From Sandaracinaceae bacterium (GTDB lineage Bacteria > Myxococcota_A > Polyangia > Polyangiales > Sandaracinaceae), in contig JAVJQK010000074.1 in the NCBI GenBank assembly GCA_040218145.1, positions 1 through 64,000 on the forward strand: 64,000 bases of DNA, written 5' to 3'. How positions within the stretch are numbered: position 1 is the stretch's first letter; every line of letters starts with the position of its first letter. A model generated the notes under the pieces. That model searched no databases, was not told the DNA's origin, and saw only the letters and a program-made list of their open reading frames with translations. Positions 1 through 9,585 of the stretch are shown here, piece after piece. The position numbers were made by a program, and so were the translations under genes.

Positions 1-24
1 AAGCCGGAGCCACCCTCGCTTGGC

Positions 25-351
25 TCACCCGCGATGCATCAACTTCCACATCGTCGCGCGCGCCTTGTCCGCCCAGTCCGCAGGCCCTTCGACCGCCTCG
101 TCGCTCACGTACCCCAGCGCCGCCGCGGAGAGCAGCCACACCCGGGTCTCGCCCGCCGAGCCGTAGGCCGTCCCGAACCGCTCGCGCTCATGTCCGCCGA
201 CCCGTTTCTCACCTTCGGCCAGGTTCCCCACCACGCTCGCCGCGCTGTCCCGCATCTGCCGAGCGAGGTTCTTGTCGTGCTTCGCCACCTCTTCCCAGAT
301 CGGCTTCATCGAGCGCAGCCAGACGATCGACTCTTCGGTAATTCGGAGCAT
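25..351 (-). CDS. Four-helix bundle protein, S23/IVP-like
   Basis: A 108-residue all-helical protein that resembles the four-helix bundle (23S rRNA intervening-sequence, S23) family. The family hallmark is visible: a basic helix with LARQMRDSAASVVGNLAEGE, followed by a region like the usual AxGSAxE segment (AYGSAGETRVWLLSAAALGY). The ATG at 351 gives the usual short N-terminus (MLRITEES). A GTG at 393 would add 14 residues and is less likely, because that extension is basic and non-conserved in character. The family folds into a homopentamer in known structures; no enzymatic role is established. The gene stands alone, near the window edge. Family assignment is fairly secure; function is unknown. 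Confidence 0.8.
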   Translation of the reverse strand: MLRITEESIVWLRSMKPIWEEVAKHDKNLARQMRDSAASVVGNLAEGEKRVGGHERERFGTAYGSAGETRVWLLSAAALGYVSDEAVEGPADWADKARATMWKLMHRG

Positions 352-604
352 GTGCTCATCCGCTCTGAGGCGACCCAGATGTCGACCTGACACCCTTCGT
401 CCTCACACCGCCGGGCGCAGGGCGCGGGTGGGCTAGTCAAGGACGAGGGACCGAAGGTCCCGAAGCCAGCCGAAGGCTGGGGCCGCAGGCCTCCTTTACT
501 CGCCCGCCCGCGTCCGGCACCGTCGATGGTGGAGGACGAGTGCCATCCACATTGCGTGGTGTGGAGCGCGGAGCCGCCGTCCCAGCAGACGGGCGCGAGG
601 CTGC

Positions 605-970
605 GAAGCGGGAGCGGGAGCGGACTCGGGAGCGGGAGCGGGAGCGGACGCGGCGGGGGACGCGGGAGCGGACTCGGGAGCGGAGGCGGAGGCGGGCGCG
701 GAAGCGGATGCGGGCGCGGTAGCGGTAGCCGTAGCGGTAGCGGTAGCGGTAGCGGTAGCGGTAGCGGTAGCGGTAGCGGTAGCGGTAGCGGATGCGGTAG
801 CGGGCTCGGGAGCGGATGCGGATGCGGATGCGGATGCGGTAGCGGATGCGGATGCGGTAGCGGTAGCGGACTCGGGAGCGGAGGCGGAGGCGGGCGCGGT
901 AGCGGAAGCGGACTCGGGAGCGGGAGCGGAGGCGGGAGCGATACGGAGGCGGGAGCGATACGGAGGCGGG
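605..970. repeat. Hexanucleotide simple-repeat tract
   Basis: About 365 bp of degenerate 6-bp repeats. Units are AGCGGT (about eleven consecutive copies at 721-786, one with a C variant), GGATGC (around 815-860), and GGGAGC/GGAGGC. Because the period is divisible by three and lacks stops, every frame stays open across it (for example Gly-Ser on the plus strand and Arg-Tyr or Ala-Thr on the minus strand), so the long open frames here are not evidence of a gene. The tract fills most of the gene-free stretch 352-1054. I see no other feature in that stretch. Confidence 0.85.
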
Positions 971-1054
971 AGTCCCCCCCTTGCCAAGGATGCTCTTCAT
1001 CCCTCCCATCGCCCCAGCCCTTCCCGCCCGCGCCACGCGCAGTATCGTGTCGTC

Positions 1055-1600
1055 GTGTTCGTCCCCTTGGAGCGCCTCTTCCCCTCCCGCCTCGACCGCG
1101 CCCGGGCAAAGGAGCTGCGCAGCCTCCGCGCGCGCTTCACGGCGCAAGCCCCACGCTGGGACACCGACCACACCGCGCGCGCCCTCGCCCACCGCATCCT
1201 CGAGCTCAAGCGCGCGCTCGCGAGCGCGTTCTCCGACGTGACCGCTTGCGCCACTTGCGCCCGGGGCTGCGCGCCGCCCGCCGGGGCCTTCGAAGGCGGC
1301 CGCTGCTGTGGCACCTCGACGCTGACCGTCTTCAGCCCCGTGGAGGTCCGGGCGCTCCGCCTCGCGGGCGTCGACGCGCCGAGCGAGCCCGCGGAGGGAG
1401 GTCACGCGGACGCCGGGTGCCTCTTTCGGGGCCCCTCTGGCTGCTCCCTCTCTCCCGCCGCACGGCCGAGCGTCTGCGCCGTGTACGTCTGCCTCGACCT
1501 CGGCGACGAGCTCGACCGCCGCGACGACGCCCCCTCGATCGCCGCCCTCCGCCGCGAGCTCGCCGAGACCTTCTCTCGCTTCGCCGCGCTGCCTCCCTGA
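1055..1600 (+). CDS. YkgJ-like cysteine-cluster protein
   Basis: A 181-residue protein with a GTG start. A helical N-terminal third is followed by a Cys cluster: CATCARGC, then GRCCGTSTL, then GCLFRGPSGCSL, then SVCAVYVCLDL. This spacing resembles the YkgJ-family zinc- or iron-chelating Cys-cluster fold (CCxxC, CxFL, GxCSIYxxRP). The family's biochemical role is poorly known; metal binding is inferred from the cysteines. There is no signal peptide, so it is probably cytoplasmic. It lies just after the repeat tract and 67 bp before the pectate-lyase-like gene. The YkgJ relationship is by motif pattern only. Confidence 0.65.
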   Translation: MFVPLERLFPSRLDRARAKELRSLRARFTAQAPRWDTDHTARALAHRILELKRALASAFSDVTACATCARGCAPPAGAFEGGRCCGTSTLTVFSPVEVRALRLAGVDAPSEPAEGGHADAGCLFRGPSGCSLSPAARPSVCAVYVCLDLGDELDRRDDAPSIAALRRELAETFSRFAALPP

Positions 1601-1667
1601 GTGCGTCCACCGTACGCCGTACGATTCGCGTCCGCGCCCAGGGTCGGCCCTCCCCTACGCTCGTTCG

Positions 1668-3260
1668 GTGACACTCTCACTCCCGACGCGTGTTCGTCCC
1701 CTCCTGGTCTCGCTCGCCCTCGTCGCCTCGGCGCCGAGCTGCAACGGAGAGGACGCCAGCTGCGTCCCGAACGAGACCCGCGTGTGCGCTTGTGCCCCCG
1801 GACGCGATGGCGTCCAGGTGTGCGCCGCCACGGGCGACGCCTACTCTTCGTGCGATTGCGGAGCTCCCCCGGACGGTTCGCTCGCGGACGGCGGGCCACC
1901 CCCGACGGACACGGACGCGCGGGTCCCCGAAGGCGACGCCGGCGTGCTCCGGTGCCGCGACTTCGGACCCGTGCGCGCGTTCCCCGGCGCGGTCGGCTTC
2001 GGCGCGGGCGCGGTCGGCGGTCGCGGTGGGCAGGTCCTCATCGTCGACACGCTGGCAGACGACGGACCGGGATCGCTGCGCGAGGCGCTCGAGGCGAGCG
2101 GGCCGCGCACCGTGGTGTTCGAGGTGGCTGGCACCATCGTGCTCCAGAGCAGCCTGCGCATCTCGGAGGGCAACGTGACCGTGGCCGGCCAGAGCGCGCC
2201 GGGAGGCGGCGTCGCGCTCCGCACCGCCGAGCACGTGACCAGCCCGGCCATCCTGTCCAGCGCCGACGAGGTGGTGATCCGCTACCTGCGCGTGCGCCCC
2301 GGCCCGTCGACGGAGCTGTCGAATTCGGTCGACGCCATCACCGTCTCGGGCGGGCAGAACATCGTGCTCGCCAACAACAGCTTCAGCTGGGCCGTCGATG
2401 AGAACATCAACCTCTGGTACGACGCGAGCGACATCACCGTGCAGGACAACCTCATCTCCGAGGCCCTCTTCATGTCCACCCACACCTACGGCGCGCCGCA
2501 CTCCAAGGGCTTCATCGCGGGACCGGACAACGCGCGCATCAGCTTGGTGCGCAACGTCTTCGCGTCGAACGACGACCGGAACCCGCTGATGGGGTGCGGG
2601 GCGCCGTACGAGCTGATCAACAACATCGGCTACAACGGCTACCAGGTCGGCGCGAGCATGGCGCTCCGCGAGGGCACGCGCGTCAACTTCATCGGCAACG
2701 TCTATCTCGCGGGTCCCATGCACCGCCCGTCGCGCTACCAGGTGATCGTCTACGGCGCCGACGACGGACCGCTCGTCCCGGAGTCCATCTTCGTCCGGGA
2801 CAACCTCACGCCGCGCGCCGACCCGAGCGACGACTGGGCGGTCATGGGCTGGGGCGGGATCCACGGCGGCGACTACAACGGCTCGCCCCTCCCCGAGACC
2901 GTCCGCGCGGCGACGCCGTTCGAGATGAGCGACGCGCCGGCCGCTCCCATCCCGGCGGCCGAGCTGGTCGACCGGCTGCTGCCCACCGTCGGCGCCAGCC
3001 TCCCCCAGCGTGACGCGGTCGACGCGCGCGTGGTGGAAGACATCCGCAATGGCACCGGGGGCCTGATCGACGATCCGTCGGAGGTCGGCGGCTGGCCCGA
3101 GCTCGCCGCGGGGACGGCGCCCGCCGACGCCGACCGAGACGGTATGCCCGACGCCTGGGAGATGGCCCGCGGCCTCGACCCGAGCGATCCCGGCGACGCG
3201 ATCGAGGACCGAGACGGCGACGGCTACACGAACCTCGAGGAGCGCCTCGAGTGCCCGTGA
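1668..3260 (+). CDS. Secreted pectate lyase-like lipoprotein with calcium-type C-terminal repeats
   Basis: A 530-residue exported protein with a GTG start. The N-terminal hydrophobic segment ends at SAPSC, a possible lipobox (Cys25). A Cys-rich linker (about 25-70) leads to a right-handed beta-helix domain (about 95-400) with the features of polysaccharide lyase family 1: AFPGAVGFG, GSLREAL, TIVLQSSLRI, a VVIRYLRVRPG strand, and the DAITVSGGQNIVLANNS rung. The C-terminus has Asp-rich repeats (ADRDGMPDAWEMARGLDP and DRDGDGYTNLEE) of thrombospondin-3/dockerin-like type, which usually bind calcium. A role in degrading plant or algal polysaccharide is inferred from the family; the substrate cannot be read. 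The gene converges on the minus-strand lipoprotein with a 1-bp gap. Confidence 0.8.
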   Translation: MTLSLPTRVRPLLVSLALVASAPSCNGEDASCVPNETRVCACAPGRDGVQVCAATGDAYSSCDCGAPPDGSLADGGPPPTDTDARVPEGDAGVLRCRDFGPVRAFPGAVGFGAGAVGGRGGQVLIVDTLADDGPGSLREALEASGPRTVVFEVAGTIVLQSSLRISEGNVTVAGQSAPGGGVALRTAEHVTSPAILSSADEVVIRYLRVRPGPSTELSNSVDAITVSGGQNIVLANNSFSWAVDENINLWYDASDITVQDNLISEALFMSTHTYGAPHSKGFIAGPDNARISLVRNVFASNDDRNPLMGCGAPYELINNIGYNGYQVGASMALREGTRVNFIGNVYLAGPMHRPSRYQVIVYGADDGPLVPESIFVRDNLTPRADPSDDWAVMGWGGIHGGDYNGSPLPETVRAATPFEMSDAPAAPIPAAELVDRLLPTVGASLPQRDAVDARVVEDIRNGTGGLIDDPSEVGGWPELAAGTAPADADRDGMPDAWEMARGLDPSDPGDAIEDRDGDGYTNLEERLECP

Positions 3261-3261
3261 C

Positions 3262-4301
<1,040 letters not shown>

Positions 4302-4302
<1 letters not shown>

Positions 4303-5996
4303 CAGCGGGTCATGTAGGGGTTGGTCTCGAGCGTCGGGCCGGTCGGCGCCGACGGGGCGGGCTCGCTCGGAGGACGGGGACGGCGGACGCGAGGCGTGGG
4401 GCGGCGCTCCGGCTCCGCCTCGAGCGGGCGCTCCGGCTCCGCTTCCGGTGCGGGGTCGGTGGGCGCTGCCTCTTCTTCCTCGTCTTGCTCTTGGGCCTCC
4501 GCCTCGAGCTCGGCGACCGCGGACGGCTCGCCTCCCTCCGGCTCCGCCTCGGGCTCTTCGGGGACGATCGGGCTCGGCTCGGGCGTGTCTCCGGCCGCGC
4601 GGGGAGCAGGCTCCTCGGTGGGAGCCCAGGGCCGGAGCGCGAGCCACCCGCCGATCATCGCGAGCAGCGCGACACCCACCGCGATCCAGAGCCAGCGGGG
4701 CGGGGACGACTTCGCCGGAGAAGGCGCCGCGAGCGCGGGCTTTTCGGCGGCTTCCTCGAGGCGTGACGGCCGCCCTGGTCGGGTCTCCGCCGCGGGCGGC
4801 GGCGCGCTCACGCCCGTGCGCGCGTGCGGGTCGACGTCGCGCACGCCGCTCTGGGTCTCTCGCGTGACCCCGGAGCGCGGCGACGGTGACAGATCGTGGA
4901 GCTTCGGGACGAGGTGCAGCTGCCCCGGCTCGAGCGGCTTCGGCTCACCGATGGAGCTCGACAGGTGGTGGCGGATGGCCTCGCGCTTGGCCGCGATCCG
5001 CTCCTCGAAGAGCTCCGAGAGCGCGTCGGCCACCTCGTGGGTGGTCGCGATGAGCCCCGCCGCGCTCGCCGCCGCCTCGAGCTCCGCCGCGAGCGAGCGC
5101 GCGTCTCCGTAGCGGGCCGAGAGGTCGCGCTGGAGCGCCTTCATCGCCACCGCCTCCATCGCCTCCGTGCACAGGGGCTGCTCGCTCGAGGGAGGCGGGA
5201 TCTCCGCCGTCATCACCTGGAGCAAGGTCGCGACGTCCATCTCCGCCTGGAAGAGGCGTCGCCCGCAGAGGATCTCCCAGAGGATGATGCCGAGCGTGAA
5301 CACGTCGGCGCGGGCGTCACAGGACTCGCTCTGCGCCTGCTCGGGCGCCATGTAAGAAGGCTTGCCCTTGAGCACGCCGGGGCGCGAGGCGGCGATGCGC
5401 GAGGCCGCGAGCGCGATGCCGAAGTCGACGATGCGCCCGACGCCGTCGAGGCCGACGAGCACGTTCTGCGGCGAGACGTCGCGGTGCACGATCTCGAGCG
5501 CCTCTCCGCGCGCGTTCTTCGTGGTGTGGGCGGCGTGGAGGCCGTGGCACGCGTCGACGAGGCATCGGAGGCCATAGCGGATGCGGTCGCGATCGCTCAG
5601 CTCGGGGTGACCCACGAGGTCGGCGAGGGTGAAGCCCTCGACGTAGCTCATCACCAGGTAGTAGCCGAGCGGGCTCTCGGCCACGTCGACGATGCCCACC
5701 GCGTTCGGGTGATGGATGTTCGCGGCGGTGCGCGCTTCGTCGAGCAGCATCGTCACGAAGGCCTGGTCCTCCGCGAGGTGCTCGTGCATGAGCTTGATGG
5801 CCATCAGGCGCTCGAAGCCGCCGGCCCCGGCGAGCCGCGCGAGGAGCACGGTCCCCATGCCGCCGCGCGCGATCTCGGCCACGATCTCGTAGCGGTCGAG
5901 CATGCGGCGCGGGTGTTCGACGGCCTCTTCCACGATGGGCTCCTCGCCGGAGGAGGCTTCGTCCACGGGCGCCGCTTCGTCCTCGAGCGCGGTCAT
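4302..5996 (-). CDS. Transmembrane Ser/Thr protein kinase (Hanks type)
   Basis: A 564-residue protein kinase. The kinase domain is about 36-310: glycine loop IARGGMG, ATP-anchoring Lys68 in MAIKL, catalytic loop HRDVSPQN (Asp173), DFG at 191-193, and the activation segment ending SYMAPEQ. Ser replaces the usual Lys in HRDxKPxN, a substitution I associate with many myxobacterial kinases. A linker leads to one membrane helix (about 435-454) and a Pro/Glu-rich tail of about 110 residues outside the membrane. The ATG at 5996 overlaps the upstream stop as ATGA. The upstream open frame to 6491 belongs to no recognisable domain. It sits between the TPR-like gene and the lipoprotein gene, and all three are translationally coupled. 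Confidence 0.9.
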
Positions 5997-6952
5997 GGGT
6001 CGAGCTCCAGACGCAGGCTCGCGAAGGCGCCGCCCGGGCCCACCGTCAGGGAGACATCGGCGCTGTCGTCGTCCCAGTCGGTGAAGATGGCGAGGACCGC
6101 GGTGACGGCGGCCAGCCCCAGGGTGGAGAAGAAGAGCACGTTGGTGCGCGTCTCGAGCGCGGTGCCGTTCTCGTAGCCTGCCCGGGTGGGGTTCTCGACG
6201 TACGCGTCGCGGGCCGACAGCGTGTCGAGCCCGGACCAGATCGAGAGGCCGCCGGCGAGCGCGGTCAGCCCTGCGCCCACGAAGAAGAGGACGGGCGTGA
6301 CGCCGCCGCCGTCCGCGGCCGGGGCGGGGACGGGAGCCGGGGCCTCGGGCTCCACCTCCACCTCGGGCTCGGGCTCGGGCTCGACCGCGGGCTCGGGCTC
6401 CGGCTCGGGCACGACGCCCTCGAAGGACACGCGGGCCGACTCCCCCGCGGCGAGCGTCACGCGCTGGGTCGGGGCCTCGCGGTCGGTCCACGTCGCGCGG
6501 AGCTCGCGCGGGCCGGGATCCAGATAGAGCACGATCTCGTCCCGCGGCTCCACGACCGCCGCGCGGCCGTCGAGGGTGAGGTTGCAGGCCGGCGCGCAGC
6601 GCACGGAGAGCCGACCCACCGAGGACTCCGCCGCGGCCAGCGTCTCCTCCGCGAGCGCGCGGGTCGCGTCGTCGTCCGGGTAGCGCTCGAGCGCGCGGGC
6701 CGACAGCGTCGCGGCGCGGGCCAGCTGCGTCGCCTGGGCGTGGTTGCGGATCGCGCTGCGGAGCGCCTCCGGGCTCGGAGCGGACTGATCGGCGAGCTCG
6801 AACAGCTCGGCCGCCCGGGCGTGGTCACCCCGGAGCTGGGCGCGTTGCCCCTGCGCGAACGCCGCCGCCGCCGCTTGGACGTCCTGCGCCGAAGCGCTCG
6901 CCGCCAGCGCGAGGCTCGCCAGCCCTGCCAGAATCCGCCAGGTCCACCGCAC
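5993..6952 (-). CDS. Exported TPR-like/PEGA-like membrane protein
   Basis: A 319-residue protein with a GTG start that gives a clean signal peptide (ending ASASA, about residue 22). Residues about 25-115 form a helical repeat region of TPR type (FAQGQRAQLRGDHARAAELFELAD). It is followed by a beta domain (about 120-175; LSVRCAPACNLTLDGRAAVV, then a REL-x-ATW strand) typical of PEGA-like surface domains. Then come a Pro/Glu-rich linker and two hydrophobic helices (about 222-245 and 275-295). This architecture is common next to myxobacterial kinases. Its stop overlaps the kinase start (ATGA). It heads the minus-strand operon, with its promoter presumably in 6953-7259. Confidence 0.75.
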   Translation of the reverse strand: MRWTWRILAGLASLALAASASAQDVQAAAAAFAQGQRAQLRGDHARAAELFELADQSAPSPEALRSAIRNHAQATQLARAATLSARALERYPDDDATRALAEETLAAAESSVGRLSVRCAPACNLTLDGRAAVVEPRDEIVLYLDPGPRELRATWTDREAPTQRVTLAAGESARVSFEGVVPEPEPEPAVEPEPEPEVEVEPEAPAPVPAPAADGGGVTPVLFFVGAGLTALAGGLSIWSGLDTLSARDAYVENPTRAGYENGTALETRTNVLFFSTLGLAAVTAVLAIFTDWDDDSADVSLTVGPGGAFASLRLELDP

Positions 6953-7107
6953 GCGCGGAGTATGCCGCAAACCGCCGGGAGATTCAGGAAGACGCGAAAG
7001 ATGTGGGAGCGTGACAGTCCGCGGATGGGGGCGTGACATTCGGCACAGCAGGGTGAGACCGTGAGGGATCTCTTCACCTCGCCCCCCGTAGTTGGCGGTA
7101 GCGTCGG

Positions 7108-7124
7108 CTGGCACCCCTGCTGCT
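7108..7124 (+). promoter_or_regulatory. Possible sigma-54 promoter
   Basis: CTGGCAC-N5-CTGCT matches the -24/-12 consensus YTGGCAC-N5-TTGCW at all but one core base. It would start transcription near 7135, about 125 bp before the lipoprotein ATG at 7260. It lies in the 307-bp divergent stretch 6953-7259, where I see no gene. Sequence match only; no enhancer site was identified. Confidence 0.35.
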
Positions 7125-7259
7125 GTGTGCTGGGGACACACGGCCGACGCCGTGATTGATGACGGAGACCCGGCGCGAGCTGGTAGCCTCCGTCGCGTTC
7201 GGCTTGGGGGAAGCGCCGCTTCGGTGGTCGAGCCCCGTCGAGACAACCGAGGAGATGGA

Positions 7260-8063
7260 ATGAAGACGAAGCTGATCAAGGCCACCCGCATGCTGTCGGC
7301 GTTCGCGCTGCTCGGCGCGATCATCGCGTGCGGAGGGGACGACGACGATTCCGACGAGAGCACGACCGAAGCGCAGGGCGTCGCGGCCGCGCAGCCCACC
7401 GCGGCAGGCGCCGCGCCCGGCAACCTCCAGCTCGGGCAGCCGCCCGCCTCGCTGCAGGTGCCGATCCCGCCGAGCATGAACTTCGTGGTCGCGGAGAACG
7501 GCGAGTACCAGATCGATGTGACCGCGGGCATGGGCGCGGATCCGAAGCTCTACGTCTACCAGGGCGAGACCCTGGTGGATCAGGACGACGACGGCGGCGA
7601 CGGGCTCAACGCGCGCATGATCCGCTTCCTCGAGCCGGGGACCTACTCGGTGCGCGTGACGGACATCCGCGCGCGGCCCTTCACGGCGCAGGTCGCGGCG
7701 CAGCGCCTCCAGGCGCTCACCCCGGTCGGCGCGATCACGCTCGGCACCCCCTCGGTCGTGACCATCCCGGACTTCCCCATCATGGAGCGCCCGCGCAACG
7801 ATCGTGACGCCTCCCGCGCGCTCACCCTCAACGTCGCGGCGGCCGGGCAGTACACCTGCACCGCGTCGGCCGACAACAACAAGGACCCGAAGATGGCGCT
7901 GATCCAGAACGGTCAGCTCCTCGAGGAGGACGACGACAGCGGCCCCGGCCGCAACGACGCGTCGATCACCCGTCAGCTCCAGCCCGGCACCTACGTGATC
8001 CGCGTCTGGGATTGGCTGCACCGCGGCGACCACCGCATCACGGTCAACTGCCGCCAGGGCTGA
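7260..8063 (+). CDS. Lipoprotein with two PPC-like beta domains
   Basis: A 267-residue lipoprotein. The lipobox AIIAC places the mature N-terminus at about Cys24. It is followed by an acidic, low-complexity stretch (GGDDDDSDES). Two similar beta-sandwich units follow: about 75-155 (ENGEYQIDVTA, DPKLYVYQGE, DDDGGDGLNA, EPGTYSVRV) and about 180-265 (AAGQYTCTAS, DPKMALIQNG, DDDSGPGRND, QPGTYVIRV). Both match the PPC pattern of a strand, an acidic turn and a PGTYxxRV strand. A Shine-Dalgarno GGAG precedes the ATG at 7260. No catalytic domain is present; surface binding is a guess. The same fold recurs five times in the metacaspase at 40309-43125. Confidence 0.75.
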   Translation: MKTKLIKATRMLSAFALLGAIIACGGDDDDSDESTTEAQGVAAAQPTAAGAAPGNLQLGQPPASLQVPIPPSMNFVVAENGEYQIDVTAGMGADPKLYVYQGETLVDQDDDGGDGLNARMIRFLEPGTYSVRVTDIRARPFTAQVAAQRLQALTPVGAITLGTPSVVTIPDFPIMERPRNDRDASRALTLNVAAAGQYTCTASADNNKDPKMALIQNGQLLEEDDDSGPGRNDASITRQLQPGTYVIRVWDWLHRGDHRITVNCRQG

Positions 8064-8083
8064 GCCGCCCCCCAGGCTCGATG

Positions 8084-8116
8084 ACGACCGCCCGGGCTCT
8101 GGCCCGCGGCGGTCGT
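8084..8116 (+). terminator. Hairpin terminator candidate
   Basis: Left arm ACGACCGCCCGGGC (8084-8097) pairs with GCCCGCGGCGGTCGT (8102-8116) through a TCTG loop with a single bulge. It lies 20 bp after the lipoprotein stop. The following run TCTCGTT is only weakly T-rich. Confidence 0.5.
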
Positions 8117-8145
8117 TCTCGTTCCGTCCGGAATGCGCCGCCGAC

Positions 8146-8238
8146 TCGACCGTGATCACGCCGCGCTACAGCCCCGGACACCACGACCACCTCCACGTCG
8201 ATCTGCGCCCCGAGGATCCCCGCGGCTTCCTGCGCTGA
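8146..8238 (+). pseudogene. Remnant of a metallopeptidase (MepA/extensin-like) C-terminus
   Basis: The frame ending in TGA at 8236-8238 encodes TVITPRYSPGHHDHLHVDLR followed by PEDPRGFLR. The GHHDHLHVDL segment looks like the zinc-site end of LAS-type peptidases (MepA GHDDHxH, extensin-like C-terminus HHDHFHLDL). No plausible start codon or N-terminal domain lies upstream, because the preceding 80 bp hold the end of the lipoprotein gene and a hairpin. It reads as the surviving tail of a deleted gene. The length is too short for certainty. Confidence 0.45.
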
Positions 8239-8304
8239 ACACGAGTCGGCGCGCGGACGCGCAACATCGCCTTTCGGGCGTCCTCTTCGTGTAATGTCAC
8301 CCGC

Positions 8305-9585
8305 GTGAAACGCGGGTCTCTCCTCGCGCTGCTCGTGCTGGCCTCGGCGAGCACGGCGCACGCCTCCCCTCAGGATCTCTTCGGCTTCGGCGGCCGAACG
8401 CCCGGCATGGCGATGACCGGCGCGTCGTACGCCGAGGGCTACGAGGCGGTCTTCAGCAACCCGGCGGGCCTCGCGCCCGTTCGTACCCGGGGGCTCCACC
8501 TCGGCATCCAGGGGGGGAACTTCCAGCTCACCCTGGACGGGCAGCGCTCACCGATCACGCCCGGCCGCGGCATCGTCATCGGCTTTCACCTGCCGCTCCC
8601 CTTCGGCGACATCCTCGAGGACCGCCTGGTGTTCGGCGGCGGCTTCTACACGCCGGCCGAGGTCCTGCTCCGCGGCAACGTGACCTTCCCCGAGGTGCCG
8701 CAGTGGACGGTCCTCGACCGCGCCCAGGTGCTCGCCATCCAGGTCGGCCTCGGTCTCGATCTCCACGGCCTCGTCGACGGCCTCTCGCTCGGCTTCGGGT
8801 TCAGCGCGCTCGCCAACGTCTTCGGCGTGCTCGACGTGCGGCTCGACGAGACGAACGCCTTCAGCTCGGTCGTCGAGACCCAGCTGCTGACGACCTTCGC
8901 CCCCATCGTGGGCGCCCGGTATGTGCAGCCGGAGTGGGGCGTGGGGCTGACCTACCGGCACGAGCTGCGCGCGGTGACGGATCTCCAGATCGCGACCGCG
9001 GATCTGCCGGTCGTGCTCCCCGTGCTGCGCGTGGGCGGCGTGGTGCAGTACGACCCGCCGACGATCATCGCCGAGGGTCACTACAAGCCCATCCCGAACT
9101 TGATGCTGGTGGCCAACGTCACCACGCAGATCTGGACCGAGTACCCCGGCGCGCAGATCCCGACGACCGCGATGGGGCTCAACGCGCCCGCGCCCGAGTT
9201 CTCGGTGGTGGTCAGCCCGCGCGTCGCGGTCGAGGGCACCCACCGCGACGGCCCCTTCACCTTCTCGTTCCGCGGCGGGTACGCGCTGCAGCTCTCCCCC
9301 GCGCCGCCCGCCCGCATGGCCAACCGCCGCACGGCGTCGGGCGGGGAGATCGACCAGATGGTGCCCTTCCGGGTCCTGGACAACGATCGCCACATCCTGT
9401 CGGCGGGTCTGGGCTGGACGATCCACCTCGGTGAGCGCGGCGAGAAGCTCGTGCTCGACGCCTACGGTCAAGCGCACATCCTCATGGACCGCACGCACGA
9501 GATCGGACGCACCGACGGCGCGCCACCGATGCAGACCGGGGGATACGGGCTCGTGGGCGGCTGGACCCTGGGAGCGGAGTTCTGA
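8305..9585 (+). CDS. FadL/OmpP1-type outer-membrane transport protein (first of two)
   Basis: A 426-residue outer-membrane beta-barrel protein with a GTG start. The signal peptide ends STAHA (about residue 20). The N-terminus has the FadL hallmark FGFGGRTPGMAMTGASYA, then EAVFSNPAGLAP (the NPAGL motif). The rest shows alternating amphipathic strands. FadL proteins pass hydrophobic molecules such as fatty acids or aromatics across the outer membrane; the ligand cannot be read from sequence. Its stop codon overlaps the next start (TGATG), so it is the lead gene of a three-gene unit with a second FadL-like barrel and a beta-propeller lipoprotein. Confidence 0.85.
   Translation: MKRGSLLALLVLASASTAHASPQDLFGFGGRTPGMAMTGASYAEGYEAVFSNPAGLAPVRTRGLHLGIQGGNFQLTLDGQRSPITPGRGIVIGFHLPLPFGDILEDRLVFGGGFYTPAEVLLRGNVTFPEVPQWTVLDRAQVLAIQVGLGLDLHGLVDGLSLGFGFSALANVFGVLDVRLDETNAFSSVVETQLLTTFAPIVGARYVQPEWGVGLTYRHELRAVTDLQIATADLPVVLPVLRVGGVVQYDPPTIIAEGHYKPIPNLMLVANVTTQIWTEYPGAQIPTTAMGLNAPAPEFSVVVSPRVAVEGTHRDGPFTFSFRGGYALQLSPAPPARMANRRTASGGEIDQMVPFRVLDNDRHILSAGLGWTIHLGERGEKLVLDAYGQAHILMDRTHEIGRTDGAPPMQTGGYGLVGGWTLGAEF

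Noticed and set aside
437-1405. Minus-strand open frame encoding long Arg-Tyr runs
   Set aside because: Composition follows directly from the hexanucleotide repeats; no start signal or domain.
526-1671. Open frame rich in Gly-Ser across the repeat tract, continuing over the YkgJ-like gene in another frame
   Set aside because: Openness is a by-product of a 6-bp repeat without stops; its second half is the wrong frame of the Cys-cluster gene.
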